NCBI RefSeq assembly: GCF_000485595.1
Contig: NW_014577162.1
Coordinates: forward strand, 262,036 to 326,035
DNA length: 64,000 nucleotides
From: Priapulus caudatus
Taxonomy: Eukaryota; Priapulida; Priapulimorpha; Priapulimorphida; Priapulidae
Reading direction: 5' to 3'
How positions within the stretch are numbered: the first letter of the stretch is position 1; every line of letters begins with the position of its first letter. Under the pieces are notes generated by a model. The model was not told the DNA's origin. It did no database searches and was given only the letters and a program-made list of their open reading frames with translations. The translations under genes were made by a program, and so were the position numbers. Below, piece after piece: positions 12,401-23,299 of the stretch.

Positions 12401-15400
12401 AGGCCGGCATTCGAGTGTTCCTGAAGGTCTTCGCACCTTACCTACTGTGTCATCTCCTGCATCACAGTATTACCCTCAGGCCGGCATGGCGAGTGTTCCT
12501 AGGAGCTCTCTTAGGCCTCTCTCTCTCTCTCCTGCTTCTCAGACAGTGTAGCCTTCTCTTCAGGACCGCGCATCTGGAGTGCGCGTACGTGTTACAGGCT
12601 CTCTCTTTACTCCCTCTATCCTGCAGCGCGCAGTTACTGCTCTCAGCAGCCGCATCGAGTGTTCGCTAGTGTGCTGCCCCTTACTTCTGTCTCTGCTTGG
12701 CGCTGCATCAACAGGTTACTGCTCTCAGCGCCGGCATCGACGTGTTCCTAAGGTGCTCCTCCTTACGCTGCTGTGCTCTGCTTCTGGCATCACAGTTACT
12801 CTCTCAGGCCGGCATCGGAGGTGTCCTAGGTGGCTCCCCCTTCCCTCCTGTCGTCTCTTCCTGGCATCACAGTTCTCGCAGTCAGGCGCGGCATGCGAGT
12901 GTAATCGCATAGGAGCTTGCTGGCTTACGCTCAGAATGCTGCATCTTCTCTCTGCTCATATACGCGGGGGTTGGCTAGTACCCATCTACTGCGTCATCTT
13001 AGGCTCTGGCATGCAGTAGAATGCGCAAGTAACGTGTAAGCACATCATTTCTGTCTAGGCGCTAGCATACATTCTTACAATAAGGCAGCCGGGGGCAAGT
13101 ATAACGCATCTCAGAGCACAGCTATGGCAGAGTGGGCGGACGTAGGCTGTACAGTCTCTACCCTAGTGATCAAGCTCTCATCTGACTCATATCTACTTAC
13201 GCCAGAGGCAGTTACTATTCTGGCAGGCCGGCTATCCGAGATGCGGCGTGACTATAGTAAGCAGCTTCGTCTTTTTACCAGAAGGCTATATTCTCTCTGC
13301 TGAACGTCCTAGGGGCTAGTATTCTCTACTCATGGCCAGGACGATTCCGAGTGCGCAAGTACATACGTAGGCAGCTTGCGGTCAGCCTTACCCTGTCTGC
13401 ATGAACTTGACTAGCACGCAAGGGCAGATTAACTTCTGGCCTGTGCAGGGCGGCATGGGCGCTGAAAAAGAGGAGAGTGGCGGGCTAGTACGTGTAGCAC
13501 TTCTATTCCTCTATACCTAAGCCGTGCTACTGCTTAGGGCTCCGACGATCTCCTACGTTCCGCTAGTTACTGCATCATAACTAGGCCGGGCATGCGAGTG
13601 CCGGCGTAGAGCGTGGTAGGCAGGCATGCGGCGATCATTACAGTACCAGGGCGAAGATGCAGCATAGCGAAGTTGTGCGAGGAAGGTGTGCGGGTGATTG
13701 CTGGTGACGGACGTGGCGGCGGCAGGCATCTGACATCCCGCATGCTCGACAGACGTCGCAAACTTACAGACTTTCGGCGGGCAAGGCGAAGGCCTGTTTG
13801 TGCACGAGTAAGGTGAGTAGGGTATAGCGCGCGGTCAGCACAGAGTAGGTGAGTAGGGTATACCACGGTCAGAACTACAGAGTCAACGGTGAGTAGGGGT
13901 ATACCCGGTCAGGCACAGAGTAGGTGAGTAGGGGTAACCCGGATCCGGCACAGAGTAGGGAGTAGGGTTACAGCCCCAGGTGCAGGTCACAGATGATGTG
14001 GCGGCAGGGAAGACTGCTCATGCGGCGTGTCGCGTCGGCCGCGGTACTCGTCGACGATCCGCGCCCTCGATGAAACGCTTGTTATTATAGTGCTAGATAC
14101 ACGTGTAATTACGTAGCTGGTTCGGCACTCGCGATTGTTGTCGTCGCTGGTTCTTATGTGTGCAACTATTGACGTTGTGACGCAGGGAGAGTCGCGAGAG
14201 CGGGAAGGAGCGGCACGGCGTACTCGCTGGTAGCAGTCGACGAGGTTTCGTACGTGTTGGACCTGCATCTGTACCTAGGACGACCCATGAATTACGCCAG
14301 CAGCAAGACAACACAGAGCCACGGTTTGTGGGCGTGTACATAAGTAGTCGACTTGTAGAATGAATCGTTCCCCATCGGGTAACTTGGGCGACATTTGCTG
14401 GAATTTTTCCCTTTGCTGATTCGTTCCTTGTGCATGCGTGACTTTCATGTTCATGGCCAGTGATTAAGAAAGAGATGAGAATTCAAGAGAGTTACACTAG
14501 GTCTTCTCTCTATTTTGTATTTGTACTGAAGGTTGCTTTCATATAACAATCAGGAGCAGGAAATTATCTGCATTTCCCCAGCATATAATAAATTTTGTAA
14601 CTTAGATTTAGTAACTTGTTTTTCATGCATTTTGTTCATTTAACTTATTGAAAAACATTTCAGATGCTGTTTATGGAACCATACCACAAAGTATCATAGA
14701 TGAACACAATGACCACATAAGAACATTGCACGATGGATCCGATTTGGTAAATCATTCCCCTCATGTCTTGTTTGTATGCTTCTGGATTTTAGTTACATTC
14801 TGTAGCAAACAAGTGTAAAGTAATAGTAATATAATTAAGTACATATGACAAAGTTTGTCAATTAGCTGTGCAAGAACTATACAGCAATACACCTGTGCTA
14901 CAATAACTCAAATTCGCCCATATATTTTCTTACATTTATAATTGTGCTTGTGTTAGAGGTAATTGAGAGGAATTAGATCTACTTGTTTTGGCTGAAACTT
15001 TTTTATAGGAATGAATCTCCATTTTTAGAATGGAAGTTAATGGGGACAATGTGATTTCCTTCACAGAATTTCATGTTACAAACGTTTTTCTGAAATGCAG
15101 GGTATTTCTGTATTTTCTGAATTTTCCATAATGTAGGATAGCATGAGGAAAGTTTGCAAGAATGCTATGCAACAGTACCTCAAGTCCAGACCACTCGCTT
15201 CTGTGGAGTCGTCGAAACGGGTGAAAGAAGAAGTATATGATCGACTTATTCACGTTCACCCTGTAATCGCAACTGGTGGTAAGTGTCTGTACATATATTA
15301 ACATCCAGTTTATTTTATGATAATAAATTCACTATGTTACAACTACATGTTTTACATCGCAGGGGGTAGAAATTACATTATTATCAGTGAGGTCCAAGGA

Positions 15401-18400
15401 GCTCCCTTCATGCCCTCTGTAGGTGGAGTCCACAGCAGAATGAATGAGTCTGCAATAAGATCTTCAACACTAAATATAGCAGTAATTAATGCACAACACA
15501 AGTCAAAGTAATCACCAAAATGATCACATAAATTATCGTGTTATCTGTTGTACATTAGCACCGAATCTCTGAATGGTCATATATATGGTCCTATGTTCAC
15601 AGCTATGCTTGAACCGATTGGTTCGATTCCAATTCTTTTGAACAGAGCTTGATATGGAAGAAGACAAATGTAAACTGCTGAACAGCATGAGGCAATATAG
15701 GCCAAAATCTGTGAGTGCTCAACAACAGTTGGTCTTGTATATACTGGTCATTCTGTTTGCATTTTATTTTTGTTTTATGTTGTACGTGTGTGCAGTTATA
15801 ACGCCAGTTATGATATAATTAATGCAAGGATTCCTGGTTTTGTGTATTATCTTTACTACGTTTTGTGTATCAGCATCACAGAACTATTTATAATCTCCTA
15901 GCTGATATTTAAAATTTTGATATTTTATTAGTTGATGACCCATGTTATAAAAATTTGTGTCTGAGTATTCTTGAATGAGCGCATTAACACTTTGTTTGCT
16001 GTTTCATTTGTATTCTGTATTCAACGCTGAATCAGGAGCCAACTGAAATTTGAATTAGTTTGTAATATAATATTCTGCTTAATTTTTCGCAGACGATATT
16101 TGAAGTGAAATCTCATGCAAAGTCGGCCAACTATCAGATGATGAAGGCCAAGAGAGATCAGCATTCGACTGCAATCCGGAGAAACAAGCTGAAACAAGAG
16201 CACAAACTAAGTAATCAGATACAGGAGCTGGCAGAGGACGAACGTACCAAAAGACAAGAGATGAGTAGTGATGCAGATATACAGGTACAGTGATGATGTT
16301 CACATACAACTGCAATAATGGTGCTAATACTTACAGGTAAAATTGTGATAGCGATATATGCAGCTATGAAATAATCATGAACACGATATACAGTAATACC
16401 CCACGTTTTGATATCTCTGGTTAGGTCAAATGAGCAAATATGTGATTTTTCCTGTATTGGGCTTTTTCTACTAAATAAGTACAGTGCTCAATCAGCTAAA
16501 TAAAACTTAAATGATAAATGTGAAGCCATTTACCAAACAAGTAGGGCCGGGCATCTTTGATATGTGTAATGTACCACTATATATTGCATTGGATTGGACC
16601 TACACATGCACACGTGCAACGGCTGTTTATGACATGTCTGCGTGTACACCCACTGAGTCTAATATACTCCGGGTATGTTACCAAGAATCATAGTTTATGT
16701 GTTCGTTCTTGATATTACTTATCAACGACATCAACTGGTACAAAGGGCTGTACAGAGAGAAGATCCAATGTAAATTGCAACCAACTTTAGATCCTTATTA
16801 GGTAAAGAGTATGAAGGGGCCAAACCCAACAATGATAGTGATAATAAAAAAAGCCAGCTGGTAATAGTGCTCCTGCCAATACCTCCAAGTAATTCAAATT
16901 CTAAACACCCTTTCACTCCCAGCAGTATCATGATACTGTGTCACTTAATTAAATCATTAATATATGCATTAAAAATGTTTAATTGCATTTATAATTATCC
17001 TTCTGGTATATCATTTAGCTGAAAGATTTTTCATAGGAACATATCTCCAATAATATAATAGAATTCAATGGGAAATGTGATACATATTACGGAATCTCGT
17101 GTTACAAAGGTTTTTACTGAAACACATTACTTACCTAATGCAGGGTATTACTGTGCATATATATATATATATATCTTCCATTAGTAATGTTAAATTGGGC
17201 ATGTAATTACTGCCGTAGCAGCTAGAGGCAAAATGTCCAAAATAGACATATGGTGCAGTAAGTATTCAATGCTGAATCGGAAGCCAACTGAAATTTTAAT
17301 TAGTTTGTAATATTCTGCTTAAATTTTCACACAGAACACATTTGTACGCATCGTTGCTCCTAAAGGATGCAGAGACGGGTTTGACTATGGGAAAAAGGAG
17401 AAGAGACGACGATTTGGTGTTAAAGATGATGAGTTTTACATACCATACAAATCGGCAGATGCAAACTCCGAGAAAGAGTAAGCACCGCACGGGAAATAGG
17501 ACAGTTAGAAGCTACTCGATTAAACTATAGTAAATACTTGAGGTTTAGGGTGAGCCGTTTTCTTAACTAAACTTCAAGGCATTTTATGCGACTATAATCG
17601 AAGATTTTGTTGTGCCTATTATATATTTATTGAATTATGAAACAAAATTAAGATGCGCATTTCTGGAAAGATCTCATGAATCGTTCAGTTAACCCTTGCA
17701 CTGTTTTGTTTGTGCTCCGTGCTAGGCTGGGCGTAGACAACAGTGGCTTTGATCATCAGGCAGCAAGTGCCATGTTAGATCTGACAGCTGATGACGAATC
17801 ACAGATGAGAAAATCCAACAGCCAACTCGTCTGGTATGTGATTGTAATTACCTGCTATACTGTGTGGTTCTGCAGTTGAAACCCTATTATATCGCAAATT
17901 ATTGCCAATAGCAAGTTCTCATAATCGCTTACATGTTCTGTCCGGTATCAAATGTTGAAGCAGAAAATGGCAAGTGCCTTGTCGACCTGTGTGGTGTGAC
18001 CGACATTTTATGTGGTGTTAGATGACGTCGTAAATCGTTTTTGTGGAAGCCGACGAGAAAAATTTAGCAGCGATCAAGCACGCCGTGGTGCATTCTTCTT
18101 TGCAATACAGTCTAGATCTCAGTGAGGCGTTGTCACTTCATCTCTCATTTTCTTCAGGGATCGTAAAAAGAAGAAGTTTGTGCAGCAAGGCTCGACGGAT
18201 CCCAACAAAAAGAAGGTCAAGACTGAGAGTGGCTCACTGATTCCAGCCACGTACAAGACGAAAAAGTATCCTTATCACGTTTTACTTGGGCCCCGAAGTT
18301 CATTGCATCTACAGGTCAAATCCAATTTGTAATTTAGTCAGATATCAGGCGAGTTGATATGAAGCACATCAGCAGAGCACTGTGAAATGCCTTCAGCTGC

Positions 18401-19129
18401 AAACAACGTATTCAGGTTTGATCGTTTAAAGCGAAATACTGGTCTCCAGTAGAATCTCATCCTCACTGAAGTGGTAAACTGGCTAGAAATTTGCTATCGT
18501 TATTATACTTATCAAGCTTTGATTTAGATACCAGGAGTGGTTAGAGAAGAACAAAGTTGCCCACCAGGACAATGATGACGATGACGACGACGACGACGAC
18601 GAAAAACCCCATAGCTGGAAGTCTGGCAACAAGTTTAAAGGTAAAGTGCTAGAATGTATATATGATATAATGAGTGCTTGGCTCAAGAAAGAAGATATAG
18701 TACTACTAAGCATATGACATTGACCTGCTTGTTTATGCGAAGAATTTTTACGAATCGTTTGTTATTACATTATTTTACCTTATACCCGTAGGAGGAAGAG
18801 GAGGAAAGTCTCAGGGTAATGCACGGGATGGCCAGCCTTTCAATTCAAGAACAAAGAAAAATCACTTGCAGAAGCAGGGTAAGGGAGGAGCACAGCGTGG
18901 TAGTGGGAGACCAGAGCGCGGTACAGGAAGAATACAGCAAGGAAATCAGGGACTGGTGCGGGGCAGTGACAGGCCACAAGGGAGCAAGAGGAGGCCACCG
19001 AAACGTGAGCTAAAGACCAGGGATGAGATATTCAAAGATAGGAAACGTAAAGCACAAGTGCAGAGCTTACAGAAGGGCAGGGAGATGCGTAAGAAGCAGA
19101 GGAATTCACAGCCGAAAAAGAGGAGGTAG
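3451..19129 (+). CDS. DDX54: ATP-dependent RNA helicase DDX54 (Dbp10), 5' partial, multi-exon
   Basis: Nucleolar DEAD-box helicase of 60S ribosome assembly. Exons by frame continuity, GT-AG sites and family motif order: 3451-3658, 4065-4135, 4808-4996, 6251-6300, 6557-6598, 6877-6972, 7378-7561, 7764-7895, ~13644-13812 (broken), 14186-14323, 14664-14746, 15137-15278, 15646-15710, 16093-16284, 17335-17477, 17726-17833, 18158-18265, 18528-18640, 18792-19129. Motifs in order: Q (GYKVPTPIQ), I (ARTGSGKT), Ia (PTRELALQ), LGGD, ATPGR, II (DEAD), III (SAT), IV (IFVATKHH), V (degraded), VI ([11 protein letters not shown]). The C-terminal half has the DBP10CT-type EFYIPY block, a nine-Asp run and a basic Arg/Lys/Gly tail. 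Visible exons give about 857 residues, close to family length. The N-terminal start and a short piece of about 20 residues between motif IV and motif V are not seen. All junction phases agree except around the broken exon. Confidence 0.95.
4185..4537. mobile_element. MITE in DDX54 intron 2
   Basis: A 15-bp perfect terminal inverted repeat, agctgcgttcacacg at 4185-4199, has its reverse complement at 4523-4537. The interior of about 320 bp is rich in short inverted motifs (gcttagc, cggctaagc), contains no reading frame and is non-autonomous. TTA/TAT-like bases flank both sides, but the target duplication is ambiguous. Related sequence occurs at 50909-51415 and about 53925-54096 (shared gttcacac ends, cgacagttcca, and acgtcgtg-agcgaacg core). 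Confidence 0.75.
4808..4996 (+). CDS. DDX54: DDX54 exon with helicase motifs I and Ia; GC splice donor
   Basis: 63 complete codons from [22 protein letters not shown] (Walker A) to [16 protein letters not shown] (motif Ia). The family sequence continues directly with [16 protein letters not shown], which starts at 6251 after tttttcag. To keep that order the exon must end at gag and the intron must start gcaagtg, a consensus-like GC-AG donor (4997-4998). The next GT, at 5001-5002, would add extra bases and shift the frame. Confidence 0.9.
6877..6972 (+). CDS. DDX54: DDX54 exon with ATPGR and DEAD motifs
   Basis: Preceded by ttgcag and followed by gtgtgt. After borrowing AT from the previous exon (6557-6598) it reads [33 protein letters not shown]: motif Ib and the Walker B/DEAD box, residues for RNA contact and ATP hydrolysis. 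The last codon is split with the exon at 7378, which continues [14 protein letters not shown] and ends after the SAT motif (LLFSATLP) and the [11 protein letters not shown] helix. Confidence 0.93.
8221..12950. repeat. 72-bp tandem repeat array in DDX54 intron
   Basis: The unit is 72 bp: cagttactct starts at 8291, 8363 and 8435, exactly 72 apart. Each unit has a pyrimidine tract, then tgcatcacag, then ttactctctcaggccggcat. The first six or seven copies (to about 8690) are nearly identical; from there to about 12950 almost every copy carries small insertions and deletions, and traces continue to about 13600. Roughly 65 copies. Frames through the first copies are open because 72 is divisible by 3, but they have no protein-like conservation and lie inside an intron. 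Confidence 0.93.
12950..13643. other. Degenerate intronic stretch before broken DDX54 exon
   Basis: Fading fragments of the 72-bp unit (ggccgg-catgcgagtg) with unrelated sequence. The short DDX54 segment expected between motif IV and motif V should lie somewhere in 7896-13643. A weak candidate is near 12972-13005, where catctactgcgtcatcttag could be a damaged HIYxSSL coding stretch; I would not annotate it as an exon. Confidence 0.35.
13644..13812 (+). CDS. DDX54: DDX54 exon with helicase motif V, frame broken by indels
   Basis: After cattacag the sequence is recognisable in pieces: accagggcgaag then agcatagcgaag (TRAK, SIAK), gtgacggacgtggcggcg (VTDVAA), ggcatc-gacatcccg (GIDIP), atgctcgac (MLD), aaggcgaag-ctgtttgtgcac (KAKLFVH), then cgagta before gtgagtag (RV). 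At least six single-base insertions or losses separate the pieces, so no continuous frame exists here. The next exon resumes perfectly with [16 protein letters not shown]. The neighbouring tandem repeats show the same kind of indels, so assembly error is likelier than a real mutation. Boundaries are approximate. Confidence 0.75.
13806..13980. repeat. ~37-bp tandem repeat multiplying the splice donor
   Basis: About five imperfect copies of a unit like cacagagtaggtgagtaggg followed by gtatacccggtcagg. The first copy contains the donor of the preceding DDX54 exon (gagta-g|gtgagtag); later copies near 13848, 13890, 13920 and 13960 repeat the same or nearly the same donor-like word. Confidence 0.75.
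14186..14323 (+). CDS. DDX54: DDX54 exon with helicase motif VI
   Basis: Follows gacgcag and reads, with one G from the previous exon, [34 protein letters not shown], then [11 protein letters not shown]. The first six residues complete motif VI (HRxGRxxR), whose arginines contact ATP. The end at g|gtttgt is chosen because it supplies exactly the one base needed to join the exon at 14664 ([15 protein letters not shown]). No indel is needed, in contrast to the exon just upstream. Confidence 0.88.
16093..17477 (+). CDS. DDX54: DDX54 C-terminal exons (basic coiled segment and EFYIPY block)
   Basis: Two exons, 16093-16284 and 17335-17477. The first (64 codons) gives [22 protein letters not shown] and a Lys/Glu-rich helical segment. 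The second gives a basic patch ([12 protein letters not shown]) then [18 protein letters not shown], the conserved block of the DBP10CT domain specific to this helicase family. The intron between them (16285-17334) holds a pseudo-repeat: gctgaatc-ggagccaactgaaatttgaattagtttgtaatat appears just before both exons (16026-16070 and 17271-17312), so the intron 3' region has been duplicated. Confidence 0.9.
18792..19129 (+). CDS. DDX54: DDX54 last exon, basic C-terminal tail
   Basis: Starts after cccgtag and ends with TAG at 19127-19129. It encodes Gly/Arg/Gln-rich sequence followed by [26 protein letters not shown] and a lysine/arginine terminus (QPKKRR), the usual ending of DDX54. The preceding exon (18528-18640) carries an acidic run of nine Asp coded by a (GAC/GAT)n microsatellite, likely length-variable. 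Confidence 0.9.
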
Positions 19130-19410
19130 CTGTACCATGTCTAACGTGGTCATAATATATACTCATTGAAACACAGTCAACGCATGTGCCTAGGAATTCT
19201 TTTTGGCTTATGATACCACAGTGCAGGTAGTAATAGGATGTACTCATAATACACTCAACATGAGATTGGATTCTCACATGTGCGGTATTATTGCGACAGA
19301 CTACCAACTAGTGTTAGCGTATACAAATTATATTCTGTGTATGTTGCACATTTCCGATATGCTGCTGTCCTGGAAACATGATGATTACCATTGATTTATG
19401 ATTTCCAATT

Positions 19411-19420
19411 AATAAATAAA
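19411..19420 (+). promoter_or_regulatory. Overlapping polyadenylation signals for DDX54
   Basis: Two overlapping AATAAA hexamers (aataaataaa) lie 282 bases after the DDX54 stop codon, giving a 3' UTR of about 300 nt. No other good hexamer occurs earlier in this interval. Confidence 0.65.
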
Positions 19421-20868
19421 CAGTAAATGATTTGTAATAATATTACAATTTTGACAATTTTTAATACGAAATGCAAAAGGTGAAACATGACAAGGGTAAA
19501 ATGCACGGAATCCCGTGTGCGTACAATTGTTGAGGAAATTACAATTTAGTTGAGTGACATTTGGTATATATGTTACTAGCAACTTACATGGGCAAAAATA
19601 TATTTGCAACTCGCAAACATTTTCACAATTGAACTTCTACGTGGCTTTGTCTTGCACACAAATGAAGTACTAGGAAAATTACAATTCTGATGTTTGTACA
19701 TTTTTTAAACATGAATAGCACATGATAAATGTATATACACTAAAATTACATAAAGTTGTGCAAAACCATGGCTACGTGTACATGCTGGTTGAAGTCAGGT
19801 TGTCTTACTACCAGATGTAATGTCACATAGGACAATTACAGAATCTAATTGCCCCAATATTCTACTTTGATGTTTTACAACAGCTAGACATCGACTTCTT
19901 TATTTTCATTTTGTCATTTATATGCTTACATTACACAAGTCCCTTTGATACTGCGAGTACAGAATCCAAAAAATATTAATGGGGGCTTTATTAATACAGA
20001 CATGAGAAGGTACACTTTCAAAGGTTTAATATTATTTATTACTCGAGTTTCGTTATTTCTGATAAGACACAATTTTAACCGTGTTTGACATCACCACAGA
20101 AATGATGAATCAATTTAAAAATAAAAATAATGATTGATAAAATATTAATCGCAGCCTTCCCTGCACACAAATACATGGCAAGCTAAAAGTTTGCATACAA
20201 TGTCTGCCTAGCCCTTTCAACAGCATTTCGAAACCTCTTACCGACCTTTCACATCTATAAAATATTAGTTTCATCACAATACAGTTTGCTTCTAAATTGA
20301 CATTGAACTCAGTGACCTGAATACTTTGACATTACATATGTAGATGTGCACTCAGCAGTTGGATAAACTCTCCAACCACAATCTCGCGAATGAAGGAAAA
20401 TAGTGGACATCAAACAAGTCAATGTAATCTTTTGTTTATAGCAACACAGACCAGTTTCACGGAATGTTTAAAGGCTGACAAACAGAGCCATGTACTTGGA
20501 AATATGCTCAAACTTTCCCAGAAAACTGGCCATGAGCACAATGTCCATTTAATAGGATAAAACATTACACGTCTTCATTTTTCTCTGCAAGTTACTGGGT
20601 ACCAAAAATGAACATAGATACATTTGTTACTTTACATACACATGTACATGCCAAAATTATTACAAATGGTAAATCATAAATAATAGTCAATGACACCTTT
20701 TTGCAAAACATTTTGAACGATACAACAGTACGCATGTACCCGCACATTTCTGCACACGGTTTGAAAAAAAGAAGACTTGCACGTTTTTATCTACTCATCC
20801 CCAATAACTTTTCCTGCGTGATCATTTTATAACCCCCCACACACACACGTACACAAACAGAAACCGAT
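19421..20868. other. AT-rich interval between convergent genes, probable ALYREF 3' UTR
   Basis: No coding potential. On the minus strand, candidate polyadenylation hexamers for ALYREF are ATTAAA at 20546-20551 and AATAAA at 20035-20040 and 19987-19992; which is used cannot be decided. If the distal ones are used the two convergent transcripts end within about 600 bases of each other. Confidence 0.45.
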
Positions 20869-21696
20869 TCATTCTACATCCATCTTCGTTGCATACGCAT
20901 CGAGATCAGCATCCAACTCCTCGGCAGTGACGTTCTTGCGCGGCTGTCGGCCTCCTCCTCTGCCGCCGCGGCCTCCTCCGCGACCGCGCCCGCCTCCTCC
21001 TCGCCCTCGACCTCCTCTGGGGGTCCCGCGGAACCCTCCTCCTCCGCCGCCGACGGTGCCGAGGCGGCTCTTCGTGAATCCACCGCCGCCGCCGCCGCCG
21101 CCGCCGCCGGCGGGCGACCGCTGGACGACGGCGACCTCTGCCGCCGACGTCACCAGCTGGATGTTCATCGCGCGGCCGTCGAGCGGCACGTTGTGGTACT
21201 GCTTCATCGCGCGCGTCGCGTCCGACCGCCGCTCGAAGACGACGTCGGCCGTGCCGAGGGAGCGGCCCGAGCGGTCGTAGTGCACGGCGGCCTTCTTCAG
21301 CGGCCCGAACTCGGCGAACAGCTCCTGGATGTCGCTGTCCGACACGCCAAAGTCCAGGTTGGAGACGAGCAGCTTGCCGAGGCCGGCTCCGGCGCCGACG
21401 ACGCCGACGCGGCCCCCGACGCCGGCCGAGCGCCGCTTGTCCGCGCCGTCGTACATGTCGTGCTCCCACACGTCGGGCATCTTGTTCGGCCGGCTGTACG
21501 GCACCGGCTTCGTGACGCGGCCGCCGACAGCGCCGGCGCTACGCAGCACGCCGCGGAAGGTCGACGTGCCGCGACCGCGTCCTCCGCGCGCGGCGCCCCG
21601 TCCGCGACCGCCACGCGCGCCGCCGCGACCACGCCCTCCTTTGCTGCGGTTCTTTTTTATGATGTCGTCCAATGACATGTCGACGTTGTCACCCAT
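20869..21696 (-). CDS. ALYREF: RNA-export adaptor ALYREF/THOC4, intronless
   Basis: 275 residues in one exon. It binds spliced mRNA and the helicase UAP56/DDX39B in the TREX complex and passes mRNA to the NXF1 export receptor. Start chosen at [17 protein letters not shown], the N-terminal UAP56-binding motif; an in-frame extension of 13 residues upstream is unlike the family. Order: UAP56-binding motif (residues 1-15), RGG/Arg-Gly-rich region (16-45), PYSRPN linker, RRM (about 105-180: [20 protein letters not shown] to DGRAMNIQL, with degenerate RNP motifs as in the family), a long Gly/Arg-rich region, and the C-terminal binding motif [16 protein letters not shown]. Length is near the usual 250-260, the extra being glycine runs. 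Coding sequence is strongly GC-rich against an AT-rich background. Many animal orthologues have introns inside the RRM; this one has none. Confidence 0.95.
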   Translation of the reverse strand: MGDNVDMSLDDIIKKNRSKGGRGRGGARGGRGRGAARGGRGRGTSTFRGVLRSAGAVGGRVTKPVPYSRPNKMPDVWEHDMYDGADKRRSAGVGGRVGVVGAGAGLGKLLVSNLDFGVSDSDIQELFAEFGPLKKAAVHYDRSGRSLGTADVVFERRSDATRAMKQYHNVPLDGRAMNIQLVTSAAEVAVVQRSPAGGGGGGGGGGFTKSRLGTVGGGGGGFRGTPRGGRGRGGGGRGRGGGRGGRGGGRQPRKNVTAEELDADLDAYATKMDVE

Positions 21697-23100
21697 TCTG
21701 ATGGCTGTGCTAGAAAAGCGAACGAGAACAGACAAAGGTTTATATAAGGGATGTGATCAGGGAAAGAAATCAAACGTGTACAATAACACCAGATGCAAGC
21801 CATGTATTTGAATGCTCCATGTTCTGATAAAGTGGTTGCCTATGTCCCATTGTCCCTATATATAACCCAGTGCCTGAAATGGGGGCCAGCCGAAAGCTGG
21901 CCCAAAAAGGGGCCAGTACTTTTGGGGCAAGTACATTTTTTTAGTCACTGGCCCAAATGCATTGCTGGTTCGAGCCACTGTTCAACCGATGATCGAGTAT
22001 AATCAATGATCGTGACATCACTACTTAACCGCATATATGGGCATTGGATGGCGGGGAACAATGTTGTGATACTCCCGTATACATTCACAACTGTATTGTT
22101 TAAAACTGATAAAACAAAACTAACCTATCGCAGTGGGTCAACAACTGGCAAGACATTAAATGGGCTATCGCTATTGTCACAACAGTGCTGGGTAGAATCA
22201 GCATGGGACAGACCGAATCTCATTCACATGGCTTTGTGCCAGGGGTAGCTACAGAGTGCGGGGGGAGTAGTAGAGAGCTTCCTCTTCAATCAGAGGAAAA
22301 ATAAGTGAAGTTGCGGAATCTATGAAAAATTTAAAGTCACTTTTCATCTTTATTGCCATGTCAGTCACAGGCACTTGGAGCCGTTTCAAATGATCGCAGA
22401 TAAACATAACATATATTGTATTTGCCACCAAATTTGTAATGTTTATGCACTCTTTATTGCACAATAATTCCACCATTTTAATAGGAGAATTACCAGTATC
22501 AAGCATTTGTTGCTACACGTTTTATTTTCTTCACAAACTTAAAAATTCTACTTTTTTGTGACTCGCGTGACACATCTTGAGGATGTTTCCATCATATAAA
22601 TTTAAGGAAATGCTAATGCGAATTGATAGGCATCCTAATTTTTTATGAAATATGATGTATTGGCTACTTAATAAAGGCTGGCTTATTCATAACTGAAGTG
22701 TAGATAATAGAACATTTTTCTGATTCTGAGAAGCACTTTTGTTTCCATGTTTGCCGTCATCAAGTTCACTCACATTCAAGAAGCTGTGATTCTTTATAAA
22801 ATGGTCCATTTACATGAAATTTTGGATTTAAACCATTTCATTATTTCTCTTAATAAAAAAAAATTCATGTCAATAGCTCTCACTTCAGTTTTCAACATTG
22901 GTGTATACACTTACGTGGAATGGCTGTTGTGAATTATTAATATTATACGATTATGTTCTACACATAAAATTTGTGGTTAGTCCTCCCAAAAATGCTACAT
23001 CTTATAGACAGGCAGGCACAGCTACTAGAATTAGAGAACGAATAAAGGTGACTCCAATACTAGATAGTACCAGTAGTAGTAGTAGAATACATAATTAAAT
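21697..23100. other. Gene-free interval upstream of ALYREF
   Basis: Probable ALYREF promoter side. A possible 5' UTR splice acceptor (ctagcacag on the minus strand near 21705) lies just before the start codon. The rest has no protein-like frame; 21877-21960 has a short direct repeat of gggg-ccag words. I see no gene. Confidence 0.4.
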
Positions 23101-23108
23101 ACCAGTAG

Positions 23109-23299
23109 TCAGGGGCAGATCCAGAAGGTTTGGGTGACCAGTTTCCATAGTTGTAGTCACAGCTAGGGGGGTCCGGGGGTTTTTAAAATATTTGGCTATA
23201 TTTGGTGCATTCTGGTGAATTTTGAGGGTCAATTCTGAAGATACCCAGCCTGTGACCGGTTTCTGGAAACCGGTGCAAACCGGCCTAAATCCGCGCCTG
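23109..23299. mobile_element. Probable hAT-type MITE relic
   Basis: Begins caggggcagatccag and ends with the near inverse (ctaaatccgcgcctg), ends of the type found in many short non-autonomous hAT elements. The interior contains a short palindrome (accggtttctggaaaccggt). No clear 8-bp target duplication remains, so this is a call from ends only. Confidence 0.45.

Noticed and set aside
8221-12950. CRISPR-like array of regular repeats
   Set aside because: The 72-bp units are contiguous with no unique spacers, in an animal intron; it is a minisatellite.
20906-21811. Long antisense and alternate-frame open frames over ALYREF
   Set aside because: GC-rich Gly/Arg codons leave few stops in all frames; only the minus-strand ALYREF frame has conserved motifs.
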